Assembly: GCA_023078555.1 (NCBI GenBank)
Contig: CM041200.1
Coordinates: forward strand, 9,296,356-9,360,355
DNA from: Ulva prolifera
Lineage: Eukaryota; Chlorophyta; Ulvophyceae; Ulvales; Ulvaceae
Direction of reading: 5' to 3'
Length of the DNA: 64,000 nt
The position numbers were made by a program, and so were the translations under genes. Below, piece after piece: positions 21,542-35,723 of the stretch; position 1 is the first letter of the stretch, and each line of letters starts with the position of its first letter. The notes below the pieces were generated by a model, which saw nothing but the letters and a program-made list of their open reading frames with translations, was not told the origin of the DNA and made no database searches.

Positions 21542-24247
21542 ATGATGACTTCCGCGCTGCATCAGGTCACACTGCTGCCGGACGGCGTCACTTTTTCCAA
21601 CTACCTGCCCGTCACCAAGCGGAGCAAGGAATGCTACGATATCGTCTCGCCCTGTCACATTCCGAGCATCAAACTTTCCCTACTCATAGAAGATGACGAA
21701 GAGCAGCTGGCTATCAAGATCCCGACGGCCGTTCTCGACAAGATCCCAATGCTCAAGGACTTCAATCAGGTAGCCGTGGGCGAAGAGTTGGATCCTTCCA
21801 ACGCGGGCCCTGTGGCCACAAGCTATGCAGCTGGCAGTGCTCACACAGCTGAAGCCTTGAATGGGGGTCCTCCATCAGCCGAGAGTCCCGACAAATCGTC
21901 ACAGTGCAACACAGGCAGCGGAGATAGCAACTCGCGATCGAGCTCACAGATGGAGGCGACCTTTCCCAGAGTTGACGCCGCAGCACATGACGCCGGACCC
22001 GTGCCAGCGGCTCACAATTCCCCGCCAGCAGGCACCTGCTTTGAGAGCAACTCCGCGGTGCTGCAACTACCAGGAGGCTCGTGGGGGCTCCTGGTGATGC
22101 TGAAGGTGCTGCTGGACCGCCACGTCGACCTCGACCGAGTCCTCCTCGTTGATGCGATCGAGCCGGCCGGAGCCGCTGCCCTCGCGGTGTGCCTCTCACT
22201 CCTGCTCCGAGACTCTGCATGGCCATGAAGGCTTGTAGAAGGCCTTTTGTGCACGGCGAAGCGCCAACGCATGCCGTCAGTCGGTGCATGCTTGTGTGTG
22301 AATGTGTCCCCTACTGTACCAGGTAAAGTTCATAGATAATTGTCAAGGCACACCACAGTGTGTAGACCGGCTCCGGCTACTGTGTCATGTCAATAGCGCC
22401 ACTGGCACTACTTGATGCTCCATTGATGTCCATCACCACTCGCGGCTGCCGCATCCCTCTGTGACGAGAGGTTGAGATCTGTATACGCATCTAGTCCACA
22501 ATTGTGATCTGGCTGACATGGCTCTTCCTGAGGCTGGCGGTAGCGGTGCCGCACGCAAATCTCTGTCAGGGCTATGCCTGGGTGCAGACGGCCAAGTATC
22601 TCGGCTGCGATGCCGTTTGTGAGAGGATTCGGGAGTGGCTTGCGGCCGGCCTGGGGAAAATCTGCACAGACCACTCCAACAGCGGCGACGCAGACGCCAT
22701 TGCATGGCGCCAGGTGCACCCCGTGCCTCCTTGCTAAATGAATGACATAATGCTGCCTATGGATCCAGGTCAACACCTGTGTGGCGTGCCGACAGTGTGC
22801 AGCATGCCGGGACTCCTGGTACCCATGCATATATATGTGGCGCTACGGCAGAGAACTTGCTGTGGCATCAGATGCGCAAGCGGTACCCCAGAAATGGGCT
22901 GCAACTAAGATAGTTTTGTAAGGCGCGGGTTCTGAAGGCGCGGGTTCACGCGAATTCAGTTCTCGAGGACATGAATGTTACCAGTGTCACTGGACATGTG
23001 TTACAAGGACAAAGCAAGCGAGGCAGGTGGCACCGCAAGCAAGAACCAGGGGAACCGCACACCACGCAGCAAGCCACACAAAGCTCACACCAAAACACCC
23101 ACGCAACGGCAGCACTCGCGCCGGACACAGCCACACAGCCACACAGCCACACAGCCACACACACGCCCACACCCACACGCCCACCCCCATCCGAACCCCG
23201 CCCACTGGCCATGTGCAGGCCGCATTGGCGTTTGTGCATGGTGTGCCTTGTAGACGCTCTCAAACTGATCTGTTCCTGCTAGTGCTAGCATAATTGTGTG
23301 CACTGGCAGCAGTCTTTCATCAAGAGTGACAGGGATGAAGCCAGAGAGGCAGGTGGCACTGCAGGTCACCAGTAGGGGCACCACACACGAACAAGGCATC
23401 CATCATGTGCATGCATGGGCGCATGTAGGTGCTGGATGCACTCCCAGATGAGGAGTTCAGCATGTGCCTGAGGCAGCCGCACCAGCTCGTGTCCTCCACG
23501 GCAACAGCAGTGAAGTTGCCGGCAAGGCTGAAGGTGAAGTGGCTGCGAGCCGACTGCCTGTCCGTGTTGGACCTGTGCGCCCCAGAGGTCACGCTGACGC
23601 TGCCAGTGTGGAGGAGCCTCGTGATGTGCATCAGTGTGGTGCCCAACCTGAAGCAGCTGGCCTTGAGGCTGCCCCGAGGAGAGGGCCGGGCCGCGAACGT
23701 CATGATCAGCGCAAACTCGTCCAGACCACGCCCACTGTTGGCAAGCACCGTGCCCGTTGCAGCTGTGGGACAAGGAGACGTTGGCGCGTACGTGAGCGGC
23801 GAAGCCATCGTTGCCCTACTGCATGCATCAAACCACCTGAAGAGCCTCCGCACGCTGACTCTGGAGGACTCTCCGGTGGCTGCCGCTGACCTCGGCACCT
23901 TCTGTGACGTGCTTGTCAGCTTCTCTGGTAGCCTCACCGAGCTCAGCATCGATGCATGGAAGGCGAAGGACACCAGCACCAAGCCAATCACATCCTATGA
24001 TGTGAGTACCAGGCGCCAGGTGCTGGACTCCCTAGCGCGCCTGAAGCTACTGCAGGAGCTTCGCATTCGGGACTGGGCCAATTTAGTAGCCCGTGACTGT
24101 GAGGGGGGGAGAGTGCTTAGCCGATTGAGGTACCTGAAGTCGATCACTGTGGGTGCATCGTTTCCGTGCACCGTCGCTGCTTGCGCTGATGGCAAGTGCG
24201 CTCACTTTGATGGTGCCTTACCGTTCAAATCCGCCGTTGCTGAGTAG
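21542..24247 (+). CDS. BTB-like/LRR-like protein P1 (internally deleted paralogue)
   Basis: Exons are 21,542-22,186, 22,588-22,713 and 23,429-24,247, giving 529 residues; a second ATG at 21,545 aligns better with P2. Exon 1 has the conserved start (VTLLPDGV, KECYD, CHIP), IKIPTAVLDKIPMLKDF, a variable Ser-rich linker and LLVMLKVLLDRHVDLDRV. Exon 2 has AKYLGCDAV, which with the preceding helix resembles the end of a BTB/POZ fold. The last exon has VKWLRADCLSVLDL and leucine-rich-repeat-like LRTLTLEDSPVAAADLGTF, ending in a Cys/His motif. Unlike P2-P4, exons 3 and 4 are fused in one frame and about 70 residues with the CxxC pair are missing, so a deletion removed the intron and the knuckle. The role is probably as a protein-interaction adaptor (inferred). 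Confidence 0.75.
23002..23210 (-). repeat. Family A repeat in P1 intron 2
   Basis: On the reverse strand it ends CTTTGTCCTTGTA. The body carries CACAGC/CACACAGC repeats homologous to 31,500-31,690. The preceding flank ACATGTGT resembles that of the 26,188 copy, but a matching right-hand duplication was not found. Confidence 0.6.
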
Positions 24248-25241
24248 TCTGCCATGATTGTACATGCTCCTTGACATGATGGTTCGACAAGTTACAGAAT
24301 CTTTAAAATTGCACAGTGATCCCTAAAACCTCGTATCCGTGTATAAGAAGAGACCTGGGAGCCCATTACTGTCCAACGTGCACGTTGGTAAAATTTAGGT
24401 TGTGTGAGGTTAATCATCTGATTTTCACAACCAGGAAATGCACTGAAGCTGCAATGTCAGTGGAGTGAACTTGTGCATGCCGGATATCTGACCAGCAGCC
24501 ATAGGCCGAGGTATGATATGCCAAGCCAACTGCAAGTACGCACGGGCGTACACTTGTGCACAGAATGACCGCTGTGTAGTGCATCTGGATATGTAGCATA
24601 CGCCTCACTGATGCACGCACAAATCCACGCAACCAATGGATTCTATCTACACTGGCGCCTCAGAATGGAAGGCAGTTCCCTGGCGGACACATGCATGCGC
24701 AGTCCACACAGATGCTCTGGCCTAGCTAGGCCTGTGGGTGAACAAGGGTGCGCATACCATGCAACCGCTGCATACAGCTAGGCCCCTATACAGGTACTAC
24801 TAGTAGGCCCCTATACAGCTAATAGTAGGCCCCTGTACAGCTACGTCCTTAGGGTGCTGCTGGGTCCGAGGTTGTCCATGTTCCCTCACATGTAGTCGGC
24901 CGATACACCAGCACCCAGGTACGCAGACCGCACTCCCACTGCAATCTCTGATCATCAGTGTGCCCTGCATGCCAGAGGGACATGGTGATGTTTTTCGCAG
25001 TTGCCAATACGTGCACCACATGCCCTGGTAGCCACTGCAATTGTGGCCCTGGTAGCCACTTAAGTGCCTCGGCCGGACCCGCGGTGACATCGGCAAAGTC
25101 AGAGAGGCGGATAGCACAGCAGAACTGACGCTCATAAATAGACCTCATGATCAGCACCCCCCCGCCTTCATCGCACAGCTGAACGCTGCCAGCTTTTTTT
25201 TACACCAACTGTACAGCTGAACTCCATGCTCCAGCGTCCAG
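24248..25241. other. Intergenic, P1 to relic
   Basis: No gene seen. It includes a small tandem repeat at about 24,779-24,842, with three units of roughly TAGGCCCCTATACAGCTA. Confidence 0.5.
24779..24842. repeat. Short tandem repeat
   Basis: Three imperfect units containing AGGCCCCTATACAG are separated by ACTAGTAG-type spacers. Confidence 0.6.
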
Positions 25242-25812
25242 GTGTCAGAGCAGCCGCCAGGTGCGGAGTTCGGCGTGTCACCAGATACGTGTGAACAACT
25301 AGCTCCGCGACGCTGTGGAAGAGGTCACCTCTACAGCACTGTTGCTGCCTCCGCGGCTCAGAACAAAGTGGCTCCACGCAGACTGTCCCGTGACCCTCGA
25401 CAGCGCAATGGCCTCTGCAGCTGCCCAAGAGATGGAGGGATGTGGACGGAAGCCTCGTGGCCATGGAGTAGCGTTGTCGTTGCATGCGGTGCCCGGGGTG
25501 CTACAGCTGCGTGGGTATCCTCGCAGCGGTGTAGAACACGTCAGCAGTGCTGCATCATCTGAAGCGCTCAAGCCACATCGAGAAGTCATGTATCATCATG
25601 CAGTTTCGAATTCATCCACACACGCGGCGTCCGACTCCAGTTGGACGGCTGTTGGACCACAGTGTTGGTACTTGATTTACCACAGCTTGAGCCTTCCATT
25701 GATAGAGGCCCTGCAGTACTGCCCCCCGGCGTGCCTGGCAGCATGTGTCGGAGGCAAATTCCAGCCTGAAGATCCTACGTCTTCTCAGGATCGGTGACTG
25801 GACTCCGGATTG
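25242..25812 (+). pseudogene. Decayed P-family relic
   Basis: After an acceptor-like CCAG, the DNA at 25,242 matches the start of P-family exon 3 (GGAGTTCGGCGTG against GGAGTTCAGCGTG). In a shifted frame it then reads LPPRLRTKWLHADC, matching LPARLKVKWLRADC. Near 25,770-25,800 a third frame gives SLKILRLLRIGDWT, matching the exon 4 segment LKLLQELRIRDW. The required frame changes and missing middle show a dead copy lying between P1 and P2. Confidence 0.7.
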
Positions 25813-26173
25813 ACTCCGGACTGGACTCTGGACTGGACTCCGGTTTTCGGAAGAATTTGATTACAACTGACTGCGGTGTGGGGAGAGATCTGCACAGCGT
25901 CCCGGACGGCACGCCCACTGGCGTTTGCGGGCATCCCTACGTGTTCCACGCCGGCGGTGCGTGCACGTTGACCTGGGCCAAGAGCTTTCCAACCAGTGTC
26001 AACGAGGCTGTTCAGGCGTGCGAGACTCTCCCATAAGTACAGGCAGTGGTGATCAGTGGAGTCCACGAACCTCCTCAGCTTCGTCCGGCCCGATCCGGGA
26101 TCCAGGATCCGGGATCCGGGATCAGGGCAGTCAGGGTGGTTCGCAATCAAATTTGGCAACCCGTTGATGGCGT

Positions 26174-26608
26174 GTATGTACATGTGTTACAAGGACAAAG
26201 CAAGCAGGGCAGGTAGCACCCAAGCCCCCGCCACACCCAAGCCCCCGCAACCCACACCCACAAGCACACCCGCACGCCCACCCACACTCGCACCCCGCCC
26301 ACTGGCCCGGCTCCAGAGCCCCAAAAGCACACGCAGCCGAGGCTGCAAAGCCCAACACACCGAGACACCCACATCATGCCTCCCCCCCCCCCCCCCCCCC
26401 CCCCCCCCGAGAGGCCCCAGCCTCCCCTAGCAAACCCCACCCCGCCCAGCACCCACGCACCACCACGTCCGAGCGACCCGTCAACCCAGACCACCAACCC
26501 CCAATCCCCAGCCCGGCCCCCTGAACCCCCCTGGCCGCGCGCTGACGGCGGGCCAAACGCATGGCAAGGGAAGTGTCAAAGCGCGGCACGCTGAGTATGT
26601 ACATGTGT
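26174..26608 (-). mobile_element. Family A retroposon, 407 bp, with 14-bp target duplication
   Basis: GTATGTACATGTGT at 26,174-26,187 and 26,595-26,608 flanks 26,188-26,594. On the reverse strand the insert runs from G-rich DNA, through a G tract of about 27, into TG-rich sequence and ends GCTTGCTTTGTCCTTGTA. Direct repeats of this length with a fixed 3' end fit target-primed reverse transcription. No open frame in it resembles a reverse transcriptase, so it is non-autonomous or a truncated 3' region. Confidence 0.8.
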
Positions 26609-27410
26609 GTCCAAGCACCAGGACGCACACGTGTGTATGTGCAGCTGCGTTGGGGACGGTGTCTGTGCATGATGTGCTTTCGCCATGCCTGTGGCTGACT
26701 CAACTCGAGGCCCATGGTCGCAGTACGGATCCATCGATGCCGACTCCGAGTCGGATGTATACTTCACAACCATTACGCGCAGCAGCCTAGTGTCGGCTGT
26801 GCCGGCTTTTATGCATGCACGTGTGCGCAGGCACCCTGCAGCTGCCTGATAAAGCTTCTGTGACACTAGTGTCACAGAAACGTAAACAAACTCAGACTCT
26901 GTTGGCAAGCACGAGGCAGGCGTCTCCATTTGCTCTTGGGGATATCATGTGCAAGTGAGTTTGACAAGGACAAAGACGACGAGGCGGGCAGCACGGCAAG
27001 TTGAAGTGTAGTACTACACTAGTGATCATGAGCACCTCCAGGACATACTTCACCCAGTCCGGCGCGATGCAGCTTCGCCAGCACTAGCACAAACCGAATC
27101 CAAGCGCCTACACGGCTGCAACCGTACACCAACACGACCTCCACACATGCTCCCCCATGCATGTATGTGGCGCATGTGCACTCATTGTGCCTATAACATT
27201 TGATAGTTAAGGCCTCCGGAGGCTGTTTCGGGAGAAACTTTTGGGCCGTGTTTGTTCAGGCCGGTCACTGTTCTTCAACAGCTCATGGAGCTTCATGAGT
27301 TGGATCAAACTCTGTGCTGTGGGGGGATATCCAATATTAATGATCTAGTGGCCTAGACCGCACAGGCACTGCAGCTGAGCTCATGTCAGGGCGCACGCAT
27401 GCATGCATAC

Positions 27411-27444
27411 ATGAGATTGTCTCCCAGCTGGGAGACAATCTCAT
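27411..27444. promoter_or_regulatory. TGTCTC palindrome upstream of P2
   Basis: A perfect 34-bp palindrome whose half is ATGAGATTGTCTCCCAG, about 390 bp before the P2 ATG. It is preceded by GCATGCATGC. Equivalent palindromes precede P3 and P4 at similar distance, so it is a candidate regulatory element. TGTCTC is also the land-plant auxin-response core, but that link is only a resemblance. Confidence 0.6.
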
Positions 27445-27831
27445 CTTCCTGGGCAGCTGCATGTCGTGATTAGCCGCATCCTGAGGCCCGCGGACCTCCA
27501 AGTTTCGCCAGCAGTCTTTCCCGACTAGTACTGTGTTCATGGGCAGGAGCGACTCACATGGGCTTGCACCATTTACGCATCGACCACTTGAACGATCTGC
27601 TCGAGCTCTGGATGACGGCGGCTGCAAACGTACATGGTCGCAGCCGCTTCTTGGCTCTCGAGATCCGCCTGCGACAGTGACATTGTTGCTAACTATTGCA
27701 CCTGATCAGTACTAGCTATTCGCGACTCATAACAGGCTCCTAGCTGCAGCCTGGCCGACGTACACAGCGTCGCCTGACACTGACAAGGTCAGGTGCACCG
27801 CTGTAGATATATCCTTGTAACACTGTCGCAG

Positions 27832-30800
27832 ATGACGTCCAAGCATCGCGTCACGCTGCTGCCTGACGGCGTCCAGGTCTCCAACTTGCAGCCCGTCGCT
27901 AAACGCAGAAAGGAGTGCTACGAAAGCGTCATGCCCGGACACATTCCAAAAATCAGAGTCTGTATGAATCTGCAAGACGATTCCGAAGAGATATCCATCA
28001 AGATTCCGGTGAACGTTCTCGACAGAATTCCGATGCTCAAGGACTTTCAGCAGCTTGCGAAGGGCGAACTACTTGACGTGAAGCCTGTTCAAACGCTGCC
28101 TGTGGACACAGGAGATGCAGCCAGCGCTGGGGAACCTGACACAAGCACAGCTGCAGCCAAAAGTAAGGGTCGTTCATCGGCCCAGAATCCTGGCCATTTG
28201 TCAAAGGGAATCAGAGCCAACTGCCAGTGGCCGAAGCAGTACTTCACATCGCTCGTGGGCTCTGTCGACGCTGAGTCCGGCTCGAATTCACATGCTGGCA
28301 CGCGTGATCCAGTGTCTAGCGAGGCAATCCAAGAAAGTGGCTCTGCAGTGTTGCAGCTTCCAGGAGGATTGTGGGGGCTGCTGGTGATGCTGAAGGTGTT
28401 GCTGGACCGCCACATCGATCTCGACCGAGTCCTCCTGGTTGATGCCATCGAGCCAGCTGGAGCGGCCGCCCTTGCAGTGTGCCTCTCACTCACACTCCGG
28501 CATGCAGGCCGCAAGCGCGATGAGTGCACACTCTGGAAACCAGTTTTTCCGTCAGCTAGTGTTGCATGTGTGTCCCATGAATATGTGGCGCATACAGCTC
28601 TACTAGTAGAGCTGTGTGGTATGTACATAAGGCAGTGTATGGCATAGTGCAAGCTACCGTTTCATATCAACACAAATGTGCGCTGTGTCAATACCTCCTC
28701 TCAGGCTTGGCCTGTCTTCCAACTGGTTTCGTCCTACCATACTCAGTGATCGTCAGGCTACCGGTGGCGGGAACTTCTGGTCCGAAGATCTTGGGTCGAC
28801 CCTTTGCGCTGCACTCCGATTATTGCTGCTATTGCCCACGACTGTGGCATGCATGCTCATCTGCAACAGTGCCCAAGCATGTGCAGATGGCCAAGTATCT
28901 GGGATGCGATGAAGTGTCGATGAGAATCCGGCAGTGGCTTGCGGGCGGGCTGGGCAAAATGTGCTCAGCTGCGGGCCACTGCAAGAGCGGATACGATTGC
29001 AAGGACGCCATCGCATGGCAGCAGGTGCTGCAACCCGCGCCCACTTCTGAATCAGATCACGTGTGATACGTGTTGTTTGTGTGCGCACTTGACCTTTGCA
29101 GATTTTTTCAATTTTTGGGCGTGCATTCTTCGTTTGACCAGAATTGTTCAGGTCCGTACGCGTGTGCATTCTCAACTCATCACGCGTTTACATGGTGGCA
29201 TGCAGGTAGTGGATGCACTTCCGGACGAGGAGTTCAGTACAACTCAGAGGCAGCCGCACCAGCTCGTGTCCTCCATTTCAGAGGCCATCAAGCTACCGGC
29301 AAGGCTGAAAGTGAAGTGGCTACGGGCAGACTGCCTCTCCGTCCTGGACCTGCGTGCTCTGGAGGTGCCGCTGACACTGCCAACGTGGATCAGCCTGGTA
29401 ATGTGCATTTGTGTGGTGCCCAACTTGAAACTGCTTGCCTTGAAGCTGCCCCGGGGTGAGGTGCTCCAGCAAGGGCTCTACAATGCAAATGGTACACTGT
29501 TGGCAACCCAGTACCTGACCGACACCTTATGCCAGTATTGTGACAATGCTGCTTTCAACCAGATGCGCCAGGCAACCATCCAAGGAGGACCGGATTATCC
29601 GTTCACCGTCGACATCCCCATTGGAGTCACGGCTACATGCGGAAATAACCCCACGTGTACCCGCTGCCAGTGCGATTCCCCATCGCCTGAATATGCGAAG
29701 TATGTACACTTGTTACAAGCGTCTTTTCATTCTCCAAGTCTGCGTTCAAGTTGTAAACGTGTCTACACGATTGTCTGGCATATGAATTCGATACTGCGGG
29801 ACATGCCAGTGAATCTGCCTGGTGACTACTACTAGTAGACCCACTTCAACATTGCTGCACAAGCCTAGATGTGTGAAGCTCAATCGCACTTGCGGTCATG
29901 CCACCGGGAGCAGTGTGCAAGGTTGAGCAAGTCTTGGCCACATGTACACCCCACGTGTGGCCGGCCTTTCTGCATCTGCATCTGGTGGTCTCAGCCTGCA
30001 GGCTGATTCTGCGAGATATATGATAGCACGCTTGGCTCGTTGTGGTGTAGCGAACATGCAGTACTGACTAGTCACCCTTACCGTAGGGCGTGCTAGCATA
30101 TGCTATGGCCATGCATGTGCAGTTAACTGGTCGACGTACGTGACGCGCAATCCCCTCCGCCAAGAAACCCTGTGAGCTGTGGTGTTGTGGTGTCCTGATA
30201 TGGACTCCATAAGTATACCGGACATCCCGATGATGTGGACACATCATCGTCGCAGCGTTGATTTCAGCACAGTGCAAGGGCATGGCCTGTACAGTTAGCT
30301 GCACTGCACTCAAGTTGAGAATCAATTGAGAATCAAGCCTTACTGCAGGCTATGGACAACATTAATATTCTCATCCGGTTGTGCAGGCGTCAAGGGTCCT
30401 TGCTGGACTGCTCGCACCTATTACGACCACGTTGGCAATCGATGCAAACAGCAATGGCTGCGGCAAAAGGAGATGTGAGCTCATACGCGAGTGGCGAAGC
30501 CATTTCTGCTCTGCTACATGCATCAAATCATCTGAAGAGCCTGCACACCTTGATTCTGGAGGACTCTCCGGTGACCTCCGCTGATATTGGCATCTTCTGT
30601 GGCGCCCTTGTCAGCTTCTCCAGCAGCCTCACTGAGCTGCGCATCGATGCATGGACGGCCAAGGACAGCAGCACAAAGTTGCATACCACCTACGATGTGA
30701 GCGCCCGGTGCCAGGTCCTGGACTCTCTGGCAAGGCTCAAGCAGCTGCAGAAGCTCTGCATTCGGGACTGGGGCAATTTAGTGGCCGGTGACTGCGAGGG

Positions 30801-30936
30801 CGGCAGGGTGTTGAGCAGCCTAAAGTTTCTGAAGACAATCACTGTGGGTGGACAATACCCATGCACGGCGTGTGCAGAGGGCGAGTGTGCCCACTTTTTT
30901 GACGCCTTGCCATTCCAAGCTGCAGCTGGTAAGTAG
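27832..30936 (+). CDS. BTB-like/LRR-like protein P2
   Basis: Four exons: 27,832-28,476, 28,887-29,024, 29,206-29,669 and 30,387-30,936, giving 598 residues. Donors are GTGTGC, GTGCTG and GTGCGA; acceptors are GTGCAG, TGCAG and GTGCAG. Residues 1-75 are conserved among paralogues (HRVTLLPDGV, IKIPVNVLDRIPMLKDF) and about 76-163 form a variable linker. Residues 164-261 (LLVMLKVLLDRHIDLDRV, MAKYLGCDEV, IRQWLAGGLG) resemble the C-terminal helices of a BTB/POZ domain. Exon 3 has VKWLRADCLSVLDL and two CxxC pairs (CQYC, CTRC). Exon 4 has leucine-rich-repeat-like strands (LHTLILEDSP, LTELRIDAW) and a final C575-x2-C578-x4-C583-x-H585 motif. Known BTB proteins often recruit substrates to Cullin-3 ligases. 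That role, and the BTB assignment itself, are inferred from weak sequence resemblance. Confidence 0.8.
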
Positions 30937-31240
30937 TTTTGGGTTTCTGTATTAGCACGAATTACCAGTGCCAGTGCACAAGCAGCTGTGTTTGTTGGGG
31001 TTTGCGTGTGGTAAAGGAATTGTGTGCTAATCCGTGTTGGTGAGCGTGCACCACGTTTGGCATAGGAGGGCGTGGGCTACTTTGCTTCGCGGTGGTGATG
31101 AGCGGTTGCTGGTATCTGCAGGGGTCACTGGCTATACTTGGCTTGATTGCGCTTTGTATGGTGACCCAGTTCTGGTAACACTGTCCCCTCGGTGCTCCCT
31201 GCTTCCGAGGCCAATGAGTCATTGACTGTTCTATCACAAC
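30937..31240. other. Intergenic after P2
   Basis: Nothing recognised between the P2 stop codon and the G tract that opens the composite repeat block. Confidence 0.5.
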
Positions 31241-33890
<2,650 letters not shown>

Positions 33891-35211
33891 GCACATGCAC
33901 CCAGCAACCACACCTCTGTCCAAACGGGCTTGCGCCCCCGGGACGACCTATCTGTAACTACAGACCAGAAACAGCAGGCAGTGCAGGCGTGCAGGTGCTG
34001 GAAGTCTTAGCCATTGTTGTTTGGCTGCAGCGTCCCTCGTGACCGGTGATGGAGTCGGCGTTAACCCAGCACCTGCTGCGCCATACGGGCCTCACCAGCA
34101 AACTGTGGCATGAGCTCTGTCATTACAAATGCAACCTCCAGCACATTGGACAGTACGGTCACAGTCCATGCTTTGCTGCACATGTCCGCGACCTCTCACC
34201 TCAGGCACTCGCAACAGCATGTTTGATCAGTTCAATTGAGATTTGTCATCAGTGGGTTACAGCAGCCTGCATGCACCAGGCCTGAGACAGGTTCCCCCAC
34301 CTGGAGCCCCTGCTTGAAGACTTTTCTGCCACACATGTAGCGCTTCCCACGGCCGGGCCCATCCGCATAATCCCGAACATGTACAGCGGCAAGTTAGGGC
34401 AGCACTGGCCCCGACACAACAAGCCCGTTCAATGCAGCCAGCAACCGCGCAACGTGATGGACACAGCTGCACCTATCAAGACGGAGCGCGGGGGCCCTTT
34501 GGGGGACAGCGAACAGAGGACCAGGAGAGCAGAACGCTGCTCAGGCCCGATGTCATCTTCATGGAGCGAGATTTCCGGATGGGACCAACCTGGTTTACGT
34601 TGTCAAACCTCTACATGAGACTTCACATGTAGATGTAGACTGCATCAGCGCTGAAATAGTCTTGCCTACGTAGCGTGCCGTCAGCCGTCAGCGGGCAGCC
34701 GGGGGCGCCTAGCGAGCATGAAAGCAGGTGGAAATATTGCGGATAGCACTCTCAAAGAGAAGCTGTCTTTGGGTTGCGCCGCACCCTGCAGCCATGTCTG
34801 TCCGAGGCTGGCTGCTGAGGAATCCAACCGCAGCCGGGCCGGGGCCCCGGGGCACAAAACACCCCCGCATGCTAGCGCTTCCCCTCCTCCCCCAATTCCC
34901 CCATAAGGCGTCAACTGCACGGGTGATGAGGAGGCTTTGGCAGCATGCGCCGGAGGCGGACTTGGCCCCACCCCTGGCAGTGCACAGAGGTGCAGAGGAC
35001 TTGGGATGAATCAGGCCCCCGGGGCCTGTCTCTCTGATCTAGATCAGATCTGTTGCACCGACACCGAGCTGGCCCAGCTCCAGGATACAGGTGAGTCCTG
35101 CGCCGGCGCCATACCTAAATACCAGCTATGAAGCGTAATCCTGTGATTGTTTGAAACAGTTTGTACTTCGTCAGACGCTTGTGACATTGAGAAGGCAGTA
35201 GCAACACATCG

Positions 35212-35276
35212 GGTGAGATTCGGTTTCAATGTGTGTTTTCTATATCCTAGCTAGGAGAATTCTCCTGTTCACTCGT
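35212..35276 (+). repeat. R1 retroposon fragment
   Basis: Contains GTGAGATTCGGTTTCAATG and ends CTGTTCACTCGTTG, with an internal CTAGCTAGGAGAATTCTCC segment absent from other copies. Imperfect flanking repeats (GCAACACATC and GCTAAGCACATC) may be a decayed target duplication. Confidence 0.6.
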
Positions 35277-35427
35277 TGCTAAGCACATCAGAACTGGCTT
35301 TGCAACAACGATCACCGAGCTTGCGTTCTGTGCTACTAGCTATTAGTAATCGAAGAAGCGAACACAAGAACCAATGTTCGCAAAGCGGCTGCGGAATCCA
35401 CTTCCCCAGGGTCACGCGCATGCATGC

Positions 35428-35453
35428 GATTGTCTCCCGGCCGGGAGACAATC
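35428..35453. promoter_or_regulatory. TGTCTC palindrome upstream of P3
   Basis: A perfect 26-bp palindrome with half-site GATTGTCTCCCGG, about 270 bp before the P3 ATG and preceded by GCATGCATGC as at P2. The outer arms match the P2 element while the central bases differ (GGCC against AGCT). Confidence 0.6.
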
Positions 35454-35723
35454 TCGTCTGCGTACAGTCTTGAGGCGACCAGCAGACTGTAGCCATTCAT
35501 CTCTCATCCAACTGCCTCCAGATTGGCGATAAGCAACCCAAACCTCGTACAAGCTATAGACACCACTTCTACTGTCCTCTCTTGATGACTGTGTGCGGGG
35601 CAGCGGCTTGCCTTGGTGTTGGAGGTACGTGAAACACGACACCTTGTGAAGGAACCACCACTTGCAATTGTTCAGCCTAGCCGGTTCGCGAACGTTGAGC
35701 AGTTTGACCAAGCCATGCCCTAG

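Larger units (their letters stand above)
25813..27831. other. Intergenic and promoter region of P2
   Basis: Contains short tandem runs (GGACTCCGGACT near 25,800-25,850; GGATCCGGGATC near 26,090-26,125), the family A retroposon at 26,188-26,594 and the promoter palindrome at 27,411-27,444. No gene is supported. Confidence 0.55.
33891..35723. other. Intergenic and promoter region of P3
   Basis: Several short open frames (34,046-34,285, 34,432-34,632) lack domains or paralogues and are not called. The stretch holds an R1 fragment at 35,212-35,276 and the promoter palindrome at 35,428-35,453. Confidence 0.5.

Noticed and set aside
34046-34632. Possible small gene between P2 and P3
   Set aside because: Two short frames in different phases without domains or clear splice links.
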